Assembly: GCF_900117415.1 (NCBI RefSeq) | Contig: NZ_FPEI01000005.1 | Coordinates: 310,001 to 374,000, forward strand | Reading direction: 5' to 3' | DNA length: 64,000 bases | Origin: Hyphomicrobium sp. CS1BSMeth3 | Lineage (GTDB): Bacteria; Pseudomonadota; Alphaproteobacteria; Rhizobiales; Hyphomicrobiaceae | Shown here: positions 17,425 through 25,762 of the stretch, piece after piece | How the letters are laid out: the number at the start of each line of letters is the position of its first letter | How positions within the stretch are numbered: position 1 is the first letter of the stretch | Notes under the pieces: generated by a model | Database searches by the model: none | What the model saw: only the letters and a program-made list of their open reading frames with translations | What the model was told of the DNA's origin: nothing | Translations under genes and position numbers: made by a program

Positions 17425-17880
17425 ATGGGTCGGCACGCGCCAATGACCAGCCAACCCGACGCAATCCACGCCTTGTCATTCAAACAAGGCGATCCCCTCA
17501 TCGCCTCCTTGACATACTCGGCAGCGCGACCCACCATTTCGCCAATGGCCACCCTCCACCCCGTCATCCACGACAACACCAATGATCCCGAGCTGATCAG
17601 TCTTTCCTTGGTTATTGTCATAGACCACGCGGATATCGCGGACGACCTCGAAGCCTACCGCGAAGAAACCGACCTGCACGCCATATCCTACCTGCGACGA
17701 GAAGCGCGCGACTTTCGCGCTGCCGCAGAAGACTATCTCCATGCCATCGCTCAATTCGAAAAGAACAGGAAACTCACCACTCTCGATGCTGCGCACCTGA
17801 CCACCCTTCGCAAACTCACCAAAGAGATCATCGAGGCAGCCAACGAGATCCTCACCACCAGGCGCCCCCAGCCACACTAA
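17425..17880 (+). CDS. Helical protein of unknown function
   Basis: Up to 151 residues; the start may instead be at MTSQPDAI (17443) or MATLHPVI (17548). The C-terminal half is a helical hairpin rich in Glu, Lys and Ala (DDLEAYREE, then RREARDFRAAAEDYLHAI), with an amphipathic pattern suggesting dimerisation or partner binding. No family is recognised. It is followed at 72 bases by the TniB-like gene on the same strand, so the two could be co-transcribed. Confidence 0.55.
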   Translation: MGRHAPMTSQPDAIHALSFKQGDPLIASLTYSAARPTISPMATLHPVIHDNTNDPELISLSLVIVIDHADIADDLEAYREETDLHAISYLRREARDFRAAAEDYLHAIAQFEKNRKLTTLDAAHLTTLRKLTKEIIEAANEILTTRRPQPH

Positions 17881-17952
17881 ACCCTTATTCCACACACTCG
17901 CTTGCCTTCCATCGGCATCGGCGCATAATCGACCTCAATGAAGAAGGCGAAC

Positions 17953-18759
17953 ATGAGCCGCATCCGCGCGCGAAATGAAAAGGGCAGGGGAGGGGGCCCC
18001 GCAACCCCGCAATCCCTGCCTGATCGCGTTGATATCCCCGGCATCGGCTACCTTGCCCAGTTGGAGCACCGGGGTAACTACTGGGTTCACGACACCAACG
18101 GCAAAGCCCATTTTCCCATCGTTGGTCCTCTTTGCGGCTGGCGCGCCGTCATGAATCTGCGCGAGAAGCTCTCTAAGACCACACCAACCGCAACTTCCAA
18201 CTCTCGCCTCACGGCCAAGCGGCCTATCGAGCCTTTCCCGACACGCCTTGGGCCTTCCTTCTACCCTGCCGAAGCAACCGAACCCGTCCTCTTCGATGCC
18301 ATCACCAAGGCCGCCAGCACGGTCAAACGCGACCATGGCGGCAATATCGCCCTAACAGCATCCCCTTCATCCGAATTCATTTCACGCATCGGCCGGCACC
18401 TCTGTTACTCGCTTCGTATCGTCGCCCCCGGCACAGAGCACCAGAACCAACGCCTGGCTCGCGCCATCATCGGACCGCTCAGCCCAACACCTCGAACCGC
18501 CGTCGCCATCCACGAGAAAGCCAGAGCGATCTTGAGCGCAACGCCCTCTCGCGCACTCCTCATCGTCGGTGCCGACAACCTGTTCCTGGATCTCAAGGGG
18601 CGCAAACTGCTGCAGGCCCAAAACGAACTCAAATACTTTGCCAACCAATCCGACCGCCCCTTCATTCTCCTGGGCGGTCCCATCATGTGGCGCGCCATCT
18701 TCGACAACGCTCAGCTCAAGTGGCGCTTCACACTCCCGCTCGCCACGCAAGTCTCCTGA
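17953..18759 (+). CDS. TniB-like degenerate AAA protein
   Basis: A product of about 268 residues. AGAAGG precedes the ATG at 17953 by five bases; an in-frame ATG also exists at 17938. The C-terminal half resembles TniB/IstB-type transposition helpers: RALLIVGADNLFLDLKGRKL, then a helix with LKYFANQSDRPFILLGG, matching the Walker B-to-sensor 1 part of TniB. The usual DE of Walker B is GAD here, and I see no P-loop upstream, so ATP binding is doubtful. Basic residues fill the first 90 positions. No transposase gene lies next to it. It may be a repurposed relative acting in target choice or in regulation. Confidence 0.55.
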   Translation: MSRIRARNEKGRGGGPATPQSLPDRVDIPGIGYLAQLEHRGNYWVHDTNGKAHFPIVGPLCGWRAVMNLREKLSKTTPTATSNSRLTAKRPIEPFPTRLGPSFYPAEATEPVLFDAITKAASTVKRDHGGNIALTASPSSEFISRIGRHLCYSLRIVAPGTEHQNQRLARAIIGPLSPTPRTAVAIHEKARAILSATPSRALLIVGADNLFLDLKGRKLLQAQNELKYFANQSDRPFILLGGPIMWRAIFDNAQLKWRFTLPLATQVS

Positions 18760-19212
18760 TCAGCGAAGCCTCCAAACGGCTACATCCCAAGCAACGTGCC
18801 GGACTTACCGGCGCGCTGAATGCACTATCCGCTTGACGGGCGCGAGATGGCTTGGTGGCATAATTAAAGGCCAAAAGGGACAGAATTAAAGGGAGCCGGC
18901 TCTGAGCGCGGTGGTTTTGGGGGGTATTTAACATAATCAGGATTATAAGAAACGGAAGACCCACCCTCCGGCGGGTGGCCACATCTCCAATGTCACCAAA
19001 ATTAGATATGGTGATAAAACCATACTAATGCAATCCCCATACCTTGTCTAATACTCTTTGACGAAACGGCAGTGTTCTAATTTGCCGGTAGCGTGCCCAG
19101 CTCTGTGCCAGACCACTGCGCCGAAATCGGGGAGCTCCAGGACCTCCTCACGCTTCTCGGACATCCTTCTTCTCCCCATCATCGTTGCGCCAGATGGCCC
19201 GCCCGCGAGCCA
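18760..19212. other. Convergent intergenic region, AT-richer, with short repeats
   Basis: The TniB-like and DUF262 genes converge here. The interval is less GC-rich than its surroundings. It holds ATTAAAGG repeated 23 bases apart (about 18864-18895), a CCACCC/GGGTGG stem near 18960-18980, and a TCACCA/TGGTGA inverted repeat near 19000. No T-run follows the stem. No convincing gene was seen. Confidence 0.4.
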
Positions 19213-21111
19213 TCACGCCGCGGCCATGGTCCGTTCGGCTTCCGCGGTTTCCGCGTCCATCTCGTCATCGGCGTCCAGCGTCTCGCCCCTGTGCGCCGCC
19301 TTGCCGGTTGCCGCTTCAATCAGCTTCAATAGCCGCGCTTGCCGATCTTTCATGAATTTCTCGAACTCGTCGGCGCGCAGCAGCGCGGGATCAATCAGGT
19401 GGGATGATACATAGCCGTCCAGGTTTTCCGGAAGGATCTCCGGAGTTTCGTCGTCCCCGTTCTCGAGCTTTCCAAGATAAGCCGAAGGCGCCCTGCCGCC
19501 GATAATCCTGTTGGTGCGGAACGCCAACGGCGTCTTGTTAATGATGGAATCATAGACGGCAGGCTCGATCTTGCGTGCCTCGCACCAGGCTTTTGGAAAG
19601 ATGTGGTGGATATCCACGTTCTCGCAGAAGAACATGGCGTGCCCAAACTGCTGGCCTGATCGGAAGTCCTGCGCGCCCTCCTTCATGAGCAGCGCATTCA
19701 CGCCCTTGTACGCCGCTGATAGGCGCATCCGCATGGTTTTGAGCCGCTCGGCACGGAAGGTCGCCTCTTCAATCGTAGACGGCAACGGCCCGCCCTTGAG
19801 CCATGTGGGCACCTCCATAAAGTCCCGCGCAATCCGGGTTTCCGCGGCCGAGCCGTAAAGCTCCCCGAAAACCCCGTTCCAGTACCAGCGCACCAGCTTG
19901 GCACGGTTGGCCTCATGCTCCCAGGCATTGCCCATATCGGCCAGGATAGCCGCCAGGGGCACGATCTGCGTCTGATAAGGCAGGTCAAATACCCGATAGA
20001 TGTGCAGCAGATGCAGGAACTTCGCGGCCCGCTTGAAGCCCTCTTCCACCTGGTCCTGGTACTTCTTGTAAGCCTCCAGCGGTAGGTTCAGCAGCGCGTT
20101 GCGGTTGCCCGAAACGGCCGGGAGATCTTTGCCCTGCTTGCCGGCTGCTTCCGCCGCGCGCCGTCGCTCCCGCGTATAAAACAGCGAGACCGCATGCAGG
20201 AAATCGGTGTTTGACACCTCTGCAATGATGCCCTTTGCAGCATCCGCCAGCCTGAGGTGCTCCGCGAAACGATGCTCGCGCCCGAGTTCCCCTTCCTTGC
20301 CGTACCAATCGCGCCGAAGTTCGTAACCGTCCGCCGCGTACATCGCCGTCACCAGCTCGAACGCGTCCAGGGGCTTGCCGCCGGTGTTCACCTTTTCAAA
20401 CACCACGCAGACGGCCTCTTTTGATGTTTCCGCATCCAGCGCAATCACCGGAACATCGTAGCCTTTGAAGTTCTCCAGAACCGTCTTCTTGAAAGTGCGA
20501 AACAGCTTCCGGGTTTCCTCATTTTGGTCCCCCTTCCAATAGCTGTCGAACCCGTCCTGCCAATCATCCCAATCGAACACCTCCGAAACCGGGAACATCA
20601 ACGTCTTGTACTCCTGCTCCCGCGTGGTCACGTCCAGCTCCACGCTCCGGCCGAATTGCGGAACCACCTTCTTGTCCTCCGGCACCGATACGATGGCATC
20701 GTCGCGGTTCACCGCCTCATCCAGCGCCTTCTCGATGTCAATGTAAAACCACCGCTTCACCTTCTTCTTCTTGGGCGTGATGGTCTCGACCACCTTTCCC
20801 CTCAGCGAGACCTGATAGAGCGAGGTCATGCGCTGCTGCCCGTCGAGCAGGAGTGACTGCGGCTTCGTGTTCCGCGCATCGGCGGGTGCCCCCTCCACCG
20901 GCCGCGGCTTGAACTCCACGCCACCCGTCTGCAGCGTCATGAGCGCGCCAATCGGGAACGACCGCGAAACAGACGCAATCAGGCTCTTAATGCGATCCTC
21001 GTCCCACACCCAGCTCCGTTGGAAATCCGGGAGCTGCATGGTGCCCTTGTGGCATTGCTGCAGCAGCTCTCGCAGTCCGTACGGATTGGTTTTGAACGTT
21101 GCCCCCGCCAT
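19213..21111 (-). CDS. DUF262/GmrSD-like protein (predicted anti-phage nuclease)
   Basis: A protein of about 632 residues. The start at MAGATFKTN follows GGGGGGAAGC; a longer frame to 21150 lacks a site. The N-terminal DUF262 domain has LPDFQRSWVWDEDRIKSLI and the ParB-like LLLDGQQRMTSLYQVSL motif. The C-terminal region carries VDIHHIFPKAWCEA with NKTPLAFRTNRIIGG, the His-Asn pattern of the DUF1524/HNH nuclease of GmrSD. GmrSD-type proteins are NTP-dependent enzymes that act on modified phage DNA. Both halves are fused in one gene, as in single-chain GmrSD, and no partner is needed. An acidic tail closes it. It is transcribed alone, from a promoter region containing the repeat at 21283-21344. 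Confidence 0.88.
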   Translation of the reverse strand: MAGATFKTNPYGLRELLQQCHKGTMQLPDFQRSWVWDEDRIKSLIASVSRSFPIGALMTLQTGGVEFKPRPVEGAPADARNTKPQSLLLDGQQRMTSLYQVSLRGKVVETITPKKKKVKRWFYIDIEKALDEAVNRDDAIVSVPEDKKVVPQFGRSVELDVTTREQEYKTLMFPVSEVFDWDDWQDGFDSYWKGDQNEETRKLFRTFKKTVLENFKGYDVPVIALDAETSKEAVCVVFEKVNTGGKPLDAFELVTAMYAADGYELRRDWYGKEGELGREHRFAEHLRLADAAKGIIAEVSNTDFLHAVSLFYTRERRRAAEAAGKQGKDLPAVSGNRNALLNLPLEAYKKYQDQVEEGFKRAAKFLHLLHIYRVFDLPYQTQIVPLAAILADMGNAWEHEANRAKLVRWYWNGVFGELYGSAAETRIARDFMEVPTWLKGGPLPSTIEEATFRAERLKTMRMRLSAAYKGVNALLMKEGAQDFRSGQQFGHAMFFCENVDIHHIFPKAWCEARKIEPAVYDSIINKTPLAFRTNRIIGGRAPSAYLGKLENGDDETPEILPENLDGYVSSHLIDPALLRADEFEKFMKDRQARLLKLIEAATGKAAHRGETLDADDEMDAETAEAERTMAAA

Positions 21112-21282
21112 CGTGCTTCCCCCCAATGTCCACTTTCCGTCTGTCCGCAAGCACTGATCAACAAGCAGCCCCAGCGCGAGGCCCTATCATGGGTTCGCCA
21201 ATACGCCGCAGCAATCCCCCCGCCAGGCGTCTGCCCACAGCTTGTGCACCTTTATCGGAAGAAAACGCTTTCCCAATATCCT

Positions 21283-21344
21283 TTGTACAACAGCGTATTG
21301 ATTGCGATCTGTGAACTCATTGTACGAACTATGTCGGCGGCTCT
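21283..21344 (-). repeat. 62-bp intergenic element, copy A
   Basis: This segment and the reverse complement of 38193-38254 align without gaps at 53 of 62 positions. Both contain TACAACAGCG, TTGATTGCGAT, TGAACTC-TTGTAC and CTATGTC-GCGGCTCT. Copy A lies 170 bases upstream of the DUF262 gene, reading toward it, so it may be a promoter or operator. It contains palindromic TTGTACAA. Confidence 0.8.
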
Positions 21345-21711
21345 AGATGCCGCTCCAATCGCACAGCTCGGGCTTGGTGCGACCGCTCTCTTACCGACCG
21401 CGAATGGCCATACATAGCCGATGCCCATCTCAAGCTCTATTCCCGAAAGCCGATCACCGCCGAACAATCCCATACGCCGGCTCCATGGTAGCGCCAGATA
21501 TCCTGAAATCCGAGAACGAGAGACATCAAAAGGGCCGGCCGAGAAAAGGACATCGCCAGACGGGCGCTCGAACCGACCCTAAAACCATATGTCAGCGCCC
21601 CCCAGCCGACCTGACACCCGCGATTGCACACAGGTGCCCAAACCCCGCGCACCCTGTATTGCCAGCGTATTCAACATGGGCCAGCCTTCCTCCGCCAAGG
21701 AAAGCAAAACC

Positions 21712-22320
21712 ATGACCACCCAACCAATGGACCAAACCACCCAGCAACAGCGCGGCAACTTCATCGCCGGCCTCAACCGCAGCAAACCCCTCGGCTCCAA
21801 GCGCCCCGACTTCTCCGGCCGTCTCTCCGCACCGGGTGCCGGCGAGCAGCACGCCTTCGCGCTGTGGGCCAACAAGGACAAGAACGGCAATACCTACTTC
21901 TCCGGCCGCATTGACCGCATGCCCATCACCGACGACGTCAACGCCCAGATCGAGGCCCTCACCAAACCCGTTGTCGATTATGATCCCACCGACCTCATGC
22001 AGGGCTCCGCCAACCTCACGCTCAAACCCTATGAGGTCGTGCTCTTCAAGAACGGCTTCAAGGACACCGAAAACCCCATGCGCCCGGACTATTGGGGCCG
22101 CGTCAACATGGGCAACAACACCCCGCCCATCGCCATCTCCGTATGGCTGCGCCAGGACCGCTACAAAAACCCCCTCCTGACCGGCGCAACCACCTTCCCG
22201 CAGCCGGGCAAGGATATTGCCACCGAGGCCGGCATGGCCGAAACGGGCTCCGAAATCCCCTTCGACCTTCCCGAAGGCCAGGAAACCACCCGCCGCAAAT
22301 CGTCGCGCAGCGGCCGCTAA
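21712..22320 (+). CDS. Small protein, paralogue of the next gene, with basic tail
   Basis: About 202 residues from MTTQPMDQTT, preceded by AAGGAAAGC; the longer frame to 21589 lacks support. The core has PDFSGRLSAPGAGEQHAFAL, then WANKDKNGNTYFSG and later MRPDYWGRVNMG. The same series (FEGELS, ALWAKSGKDG, KPDYWGY, WAKLDKNGNPYLAG) occurs in the gene at 22512, so they are tandem paralogues. The strand-rich W-x-K-D-K-N-G-x-x-Y pattern recalls DUF736-like small proteins of rhizobial plasmids, but I would not assign it firmly. The C-terminus ends RRKSSRSGR. A role with single-stranded DNA is possible but not shown. A terminator follows. Confidence 0.75.
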   Translation: MTTQPMDQTTQQQRGNFIAGLNRSKPLGSKRPDFSGRLSAPGAGEQHAFALWANKDKNGNTYFSGRIDRMPITDDVNAQIEALTKPVVDYDPTDLMQGSANLTLKPYEVVLFKNGFKDTENPMRPDYWGRVNMGNNTPPIAISVWLRQDRYKNPLLTGATTFPQPGKDIATEAGMAETGSEIPFDLPEGQETTRRKSSRSGR

Positions 22321-22339
22321 AACCCCTGACTGACCCAAG

Positions 22340-22367
22340 AAAAGCCCCCCCCCCGAAGGGGGCTTTT
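22340..22367 (+). terminator. Rho-independent terminator (works on both strands)
   Basis: AAAAGCCCCC pairs with GGGGGCTTTT across an 8-base loop, 20 bases after the stop of the gene ending at 22320. A-run and T-run flank the stem. Confidence 0.9.
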
Positions 22368-22511
22368 CCACATTAACCTATTGCCCCGACAAATTCTCTT
22401 GAGCGCCGTAATTGAGCCACGGCGAATCAGCACTTTTGACGAACGGAGCACAATTCTTCCGCTCCGCCCTCTCCTTATTACTTCAACCCAAACCATACTC
22501 GAGGCCACTCC

Positions 22512-23096
22512 ATGACCACCGATACTGTGTCTGAGCCCATCCCCGCCGCCAAAGCCAAAACCTCTGACAAAGGCCGCCTCATCGCCTTCAAGAACCACAA
22601 GGCCGCCAGCGACAACAAGCGCCCGGCCTTCGAAGGCGAGCTCTCCCTCACCGCCGGCGGCGACAACCGCAAGCTGGCGCTGTGGGCCAAGTCCGGCAAG
22701 GACGGCGCCGTCGTCCTCACCGGCACCCTCGGCGCCAATGCCCGCGACCAGATCAATGCCATGGCGCAGCCCGCCGCGGCCGCGAACGTCGCCGACACCA
22801 CGCCGGACATGCTCGAGCTCGCGCAGAGCGAAGGCCGCAGCCTCAAACTGCAGCCGAACGGCATCATCCTGTTCGCCAACAAGGTCAAAGCGGCCGCAGT
22901 CGCCAACAAGCTCAAGGACGCCGCCAGCAAGCCGGACTACTGGGGCTATGCCACCGACGAGCAGGCCAAGACCCCCTACAAGGTCGCCGCCTGGGCCAAG
23001 CTCGACAAGAACGGCAATCCCTATCTCGCCGGCACCATCGACACCACGCCCGAGCCGGACAAGACCAAAACCAAGAGCAAGTCACGGGGCCGGTGA
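22512..23096 (+). CDS. Small protein, paralogue of the previous gene, basic tail
   Basis: A 194-residue product. GAGG lies eight bases before the ATG. It repeats the W-A-K/L-D-K-N-G-x-x-Y-x-x-G module twice: a first half with ALWAKSGKDGAVVLTG and a second with KPDYWGYATDEQ and WAKLDKNGNPYLAGT. This makes it an internal duplication or a two-domain version of its upstream neighbour. The tail KTKSKSRGR is basic and Ser/Gly-containing, like the relaxase tail, but lacks the W-x-x-P-P part. The stop overlaps the next start (TGATG), so the two are coupled. Function unknown. Confidence 0.78.
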   Translation: MTTDTVSEPIPAAKAKTSDKGRLIAFKNHKAASDNKRPAFEGELSLTAGGDNRKLALWAKSGKDGAVVLTGTLGANARDQINAMAQPAAAANVADTTPDMLELAQSEGRSLKLQPNGIILFANKVKAAAVANKLKDAASKPDYWGYATDEQAKTPYKVAAWAKLDKNGNPYLAGTIDTTPEPDKTKTKSKSRGR

Positions 23097-23698
23097 TGGA
23101 CCGCGTGCAACGCCACTACGCCCACACGGCCTTGCGGGGGACCGATCCCCTGCAAGGCCTCCCCCTCGACGTCCGGCGCGCCATCCTCACCATGCCGCCG
23201 ACCATCCGCGAACGCCTCCGCCTCGCACCCTGGCGCACGGCCGAAACCCGCCGCCAAGCCCTCGGCGACATCATTGCCGAGCGCCGCCTTGCCTACGACC
23301 TCGCCCGCGATACCCTCCCGACGCCTGAACCCGCCATGCCCGCGCCCGAGCAACTCTCACCCTACTACCAGCACCGCATGGCCATGGCCCACCTCGGCCA
23401 CCAACGCGCCAGCGACGACCACGATTATCTCGATGGCGTCCGCAGCGCCGAATACCGCCAGCAGCTCGCGGCCATCCCCTATGCCAAGGACAAGGACACC
23501 CACGCCGCGCTGCTGAAAATCCAGATCGAGCGGGCGCGCCTCGACCTCGCCGAGCTCGAGCTCCACGCCGCCGCCATCGCCAAGCAGAACGAGCCACCCG
23601 CCAAAACACCGAAGACTGCCGCGCGCAAACCCATGGCCAACATCTGGGCCGAGCCGCCGGCACCCGCCAAAGCCAGATCGAGGGGAAGGGATATCTAA
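23096..23698 (+). CDS. Helical protein with relaxase-like C-terminal tail
   Basis: About 200 residues from MDRVQRHYAH. The ATG shares one base with the previous stop. The middle is a long amphipathic helix region (about 115-165, RARLDLAELELHAAAIA) likely to form a coiled coil. The last 25 residues read MANIWAEPPAPA then KARSRGRDI, matching the W-x-x-P-P plus RSRGR tail of the relaxase. Nothing else relates the two proteins, so the tail looks like a transferable signal. No family is recognised. Confidence 0.75.
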   Translation: MDRVQRHYAHTALRGTDPLQGLPLDVRRAILTMPPTIRERLRLAPWRTAETRRQALGDIIAERRLAYDLARDTLPTPEPAMPAPEQLSPYYQHRMAMAHLGHQRASDDHDYLDGVRSAEYRQQLAAIPYAKDKDTHAALLKIQIERARLDLAELELHAAAIAKQNEPPAKTPKTAARKPMANIWAEPPAPAKARSRGRDI

Positions 23699-23800
23699 TA
23701 ACCGACCCCACCGCACGGCAGCGGCGCCCTAGGCTCCGCCACCTGCCTGCGGCCTCACCCCTGCCGAGCCTAGCCCGCCTGCAGGGCCACCAGCCGCCTC

Positions 23801-24166
23801 ATGAGCCCGGTGGCCCTGCCGACCTCCATTCGAGCACGCGAGGCCCCCATGGGCCCACTCCCGCAAGTCCTGATCAATGGCCGCGCCTTCTTCATCGACG
23901 AGCGCCTGCGCGAAATCCGTGCGGTCAAAAACCCTCACGAAGTCTACCTGCTCAAGCAGGACATCATCCCACCCGCCAAAGCTCCCGCCTTCCGCCTTCC
24001 CGACAACGACCAGGTGCAAGGAAGCAAGCTCGCCGCCCACATCCGTGGCCTGCTCTCCGCGCAGCCCGAGAAGGCTGACGCGCCCCCCAAAGCCGCCTTC
24101 AAAAACATCTGGCAAACGCCGCCGGACACCAAACCGACGCCCAAGACGCGCTCGCGGGGGAAATAG
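23801..24166 (+). CDS. Small protein with relaxase-like C-terminal tail
   Basis: Up to 121 residues; a second ATG at 23849 (MGPLPQVLI) is equally possible. A compact alpha/beta N-terminal part (VLINGRAFFIDERLREIRA, EVYLLKQDII) is followed by a flexible segment and the tail FKNIWQTPPDTKP plus KTRSRGK. This is the same W-x-x-P-P/basic ending as the relaxase and the gene just upstream. It lies 102 bases after that gene on the same strand and is probably in the same transcript. Confidence 0.7.
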   Translation: MSPVALPTSIRAREAPMGPLPQVLINGRAFFIDERLREIRAVKNPHEVYLLKQDIIPPAKAPAFRLPDNDQVQGSKLAAHIRGLLSAQPEKADAPPKAAFKNIWQTPPDTKPTPKTRSRGK

Positions 24167-24172
24167 CGCACC

Positions 24173-24853
24173 TCAATGCTCGTACATGGCCAGGGCCCGC
24201 TCTGCGAGGCGCCCAATGGCCTTCTCGTTCCGCCGCAACAGGGCCAGCTTCTCCCGCACATTCGCCGACCGCTTCATGCCCTTCGGCCGCAGACGCCGCT
24301 CGGCACCCGACAGCTCGGCAATGATCGCTGCCTGCCCCGCATAGGATGCCCTCACATCCTCGAACTCCGCGCGCGTGTGCACAAACGGAATCCCATCCGC
24401 CACCACCTCGCGCAGGAACTCCATCATCGCCCGATCCCCCGCCAGCTCCTGATCCAGAAGCCCCAGTAGAACGCCATATCCCTCACCATCGAAATCCGCA
24501 AAAACCTCGAGGCCATCTCCCTCCCGCACGCCGCGCTCGCACGCCTCGAGCACCCGCCGCACTGCCACCTTCAGCTCATCCACGCTCCCCTTGAGCGCCA
24601 GCGCCTGCTCCCGCGAAAGATCACTCCCGGCGAGCCATTGCTCTGCCTGCCACCCGAAACCTTCCGCGCTCCGCGCCACCGCACGATAATCCCAGCCCAT
24701 GCGCCGCGCCGTGAGCCGCCACATGCGGCCCTCGCGGATGGTCAGCGCCGCCAGATCATCCACTGCCCGCGCCAGCACCCGCTCCACGCCCTCGCGCACC
24801 ATCCCGTAAAGCTGGCTCGCCCTGAGCGCGGGAAACTCCAAATCCATGGCCAA
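24173..24853 (-). CDS. Helical protein of unknown function
   Basis: A 226-residue, almost entirely helical protein with many Arg and Glu residues, starting MAMDLEFPALRASQL. Near 50-75 the segment WRLTARRMGWDYRAVARSAEGFGW looks like a helix-turn-helix but is not diagnostic. The C-terminal helices (about 170-226) are basic. It is convergent with the gene ending at 24166, six bases away, and lies downstream of a minus-strand terminator, so it has its own promoter between 24854 and 24890. Confidence 0.65.
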   Translation of the reverse strand: MAMDLEFPALRASQLYGMVREGVERVLARAVDDLAALTIREGRMWRLTARRMGWDYRAVARSAEGFGWQAEQWLAGSDLSREQALALKGSVDELKVAVRRVLEACERGVREGDGLEVFADFDGEGYGVLLGLLDQELAGDRAMMEFLREVVADGIPFVHTRAEFEDVRASYAGQAAIIAELSGAERRLRPKGMKRSANVREKLALLRRNEKAIGRLAERALAMYEH

Positions 24854-24892
24854 AGCCTCTCACGGCCCCAACCAGGCGTCCACGCGGACACA

Positions 24893-24922
24893 AAAAAAGG
24901 GTGCCGCGAAACGTGGCACCCT
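24893..24922 (-). terminator. Rho-independent terminator, minus strand
   Basis: On the minus strand GGGTGCC, a 9-base loop and GGCACCC are followed by seven T. It lies 22 bases past the stop of the gene at 24944-25417. Confidence 0.9.
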
Positions 24923-24943
24923 CAAAACACACCAGCCCGCCAC

Positions 24944-25417
24944 TCAGCGCCCGCGCCCCCGATCGCGGCTCCCAGGACGCTCCTCCGGCGGCACATCCCA
25001 CACACCGGGAAACTTTCCCTTCCCTGTCGCCGCTTCATCCTGCGCCTCGTCGCTTGCCTTCTCTTCTGCGAGGGCCGCCACCTTTGCATCGACCTCAAGC
25101 GGCGCGCCCCTCTGCGCATCGTCCGCAACCTTCCCTGCCCGCCCTTGAGCGAGCCCCAGCTGCTCGCGCACGCCGTCGGCATAAGACACAAGATCATCGC
25201 GCATGGTGACAACACCGCGCGGCAAGGCCTCCAGCTCCGGCAGCACCTTGGGCAACTGGCGATGCAAACGCTCGCGTGCCTCCGCCCGGTCATAGGGCAA
25301 GTACGTGAGCCCGCGCATGCGCGCAAAGTCCGTCATTGCCAGCTCCACCTCACGCGAGGTGTCGCGCTCCCGCGCCTCCTCGGCCGCCAGAGCCTTCAGC
25401 TTGCCAAGATCCCACAT
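24944..25417 (-). CDS. Helical protein with relaxase-like C-terminal tail
   Basis: About 157 residues. GGGGAG precedes the ATG of MWDLGKLKALAAEEA by nine bases, so I prefer this start over the upstream frame opening at 25474. The body is helical and charged. The C-terminus reads FPGVWDVPPEERPG then SRDRGRGR, the fourth case of the W-x-x-P-P/basic tail. It is on the opposite strand from the other small tail-bearing genes. It ends at a strong terminator and is a single-gene unit. No family is recognised. Confidence 0.75.
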   Translation of the reverse strand: MWDLGKLKALAAEEARERDTSREVELAMTDFARMRGLTYLPYDRAEARERLHRQLPKVLPELEALPRGVVTMRDDLVSYADGVREQLGLAQGRAGKVADDAQRGAPLEVDAKVAALAEEKASDEAQDEAATGKGKFPGVWDVPPEERPGSRDRGRGR

Positions 25418-25762
25418 CGCCAAATTCTCCCCTCGACCGCCGCAGCAACCGCCACGTCCACGAACCAAGCCCAAACGACCGCGCCAGACAAGACCCGAGT
25501 GGAGGGCAAGGGCCAGATAGGCGGGGGCAAGCGCAGTTGGCGATCAGAGGTAGGGCGGGCCGCGCCCGCCGATGTCAGCCCTTCATCGTCCAGGCCCCAC
25601 GCCGCCTTTGAAGCGCGAAGCCTGCCGGGTCCAAGCGGGCCTGCAAGGGCCGCGCAGCGCGCGCCTCACGGTTGCAGCCCATTGACACACCCGCTGCAGG
25701 CCCCGGCGACGGTCTCGCGCTACGGCGCCGCATGGTGCGGCCCGACCAACGAAAGACCCATC

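Noticed and set aside
24638-25762. A long plus-strand frame leading into the DUF3085-like gene
   Set aside because: It lies opposite two better-supported minus-strand genes and a terminator. Its composition is that of an antisense frame, and only the part from 25763 looks coding.
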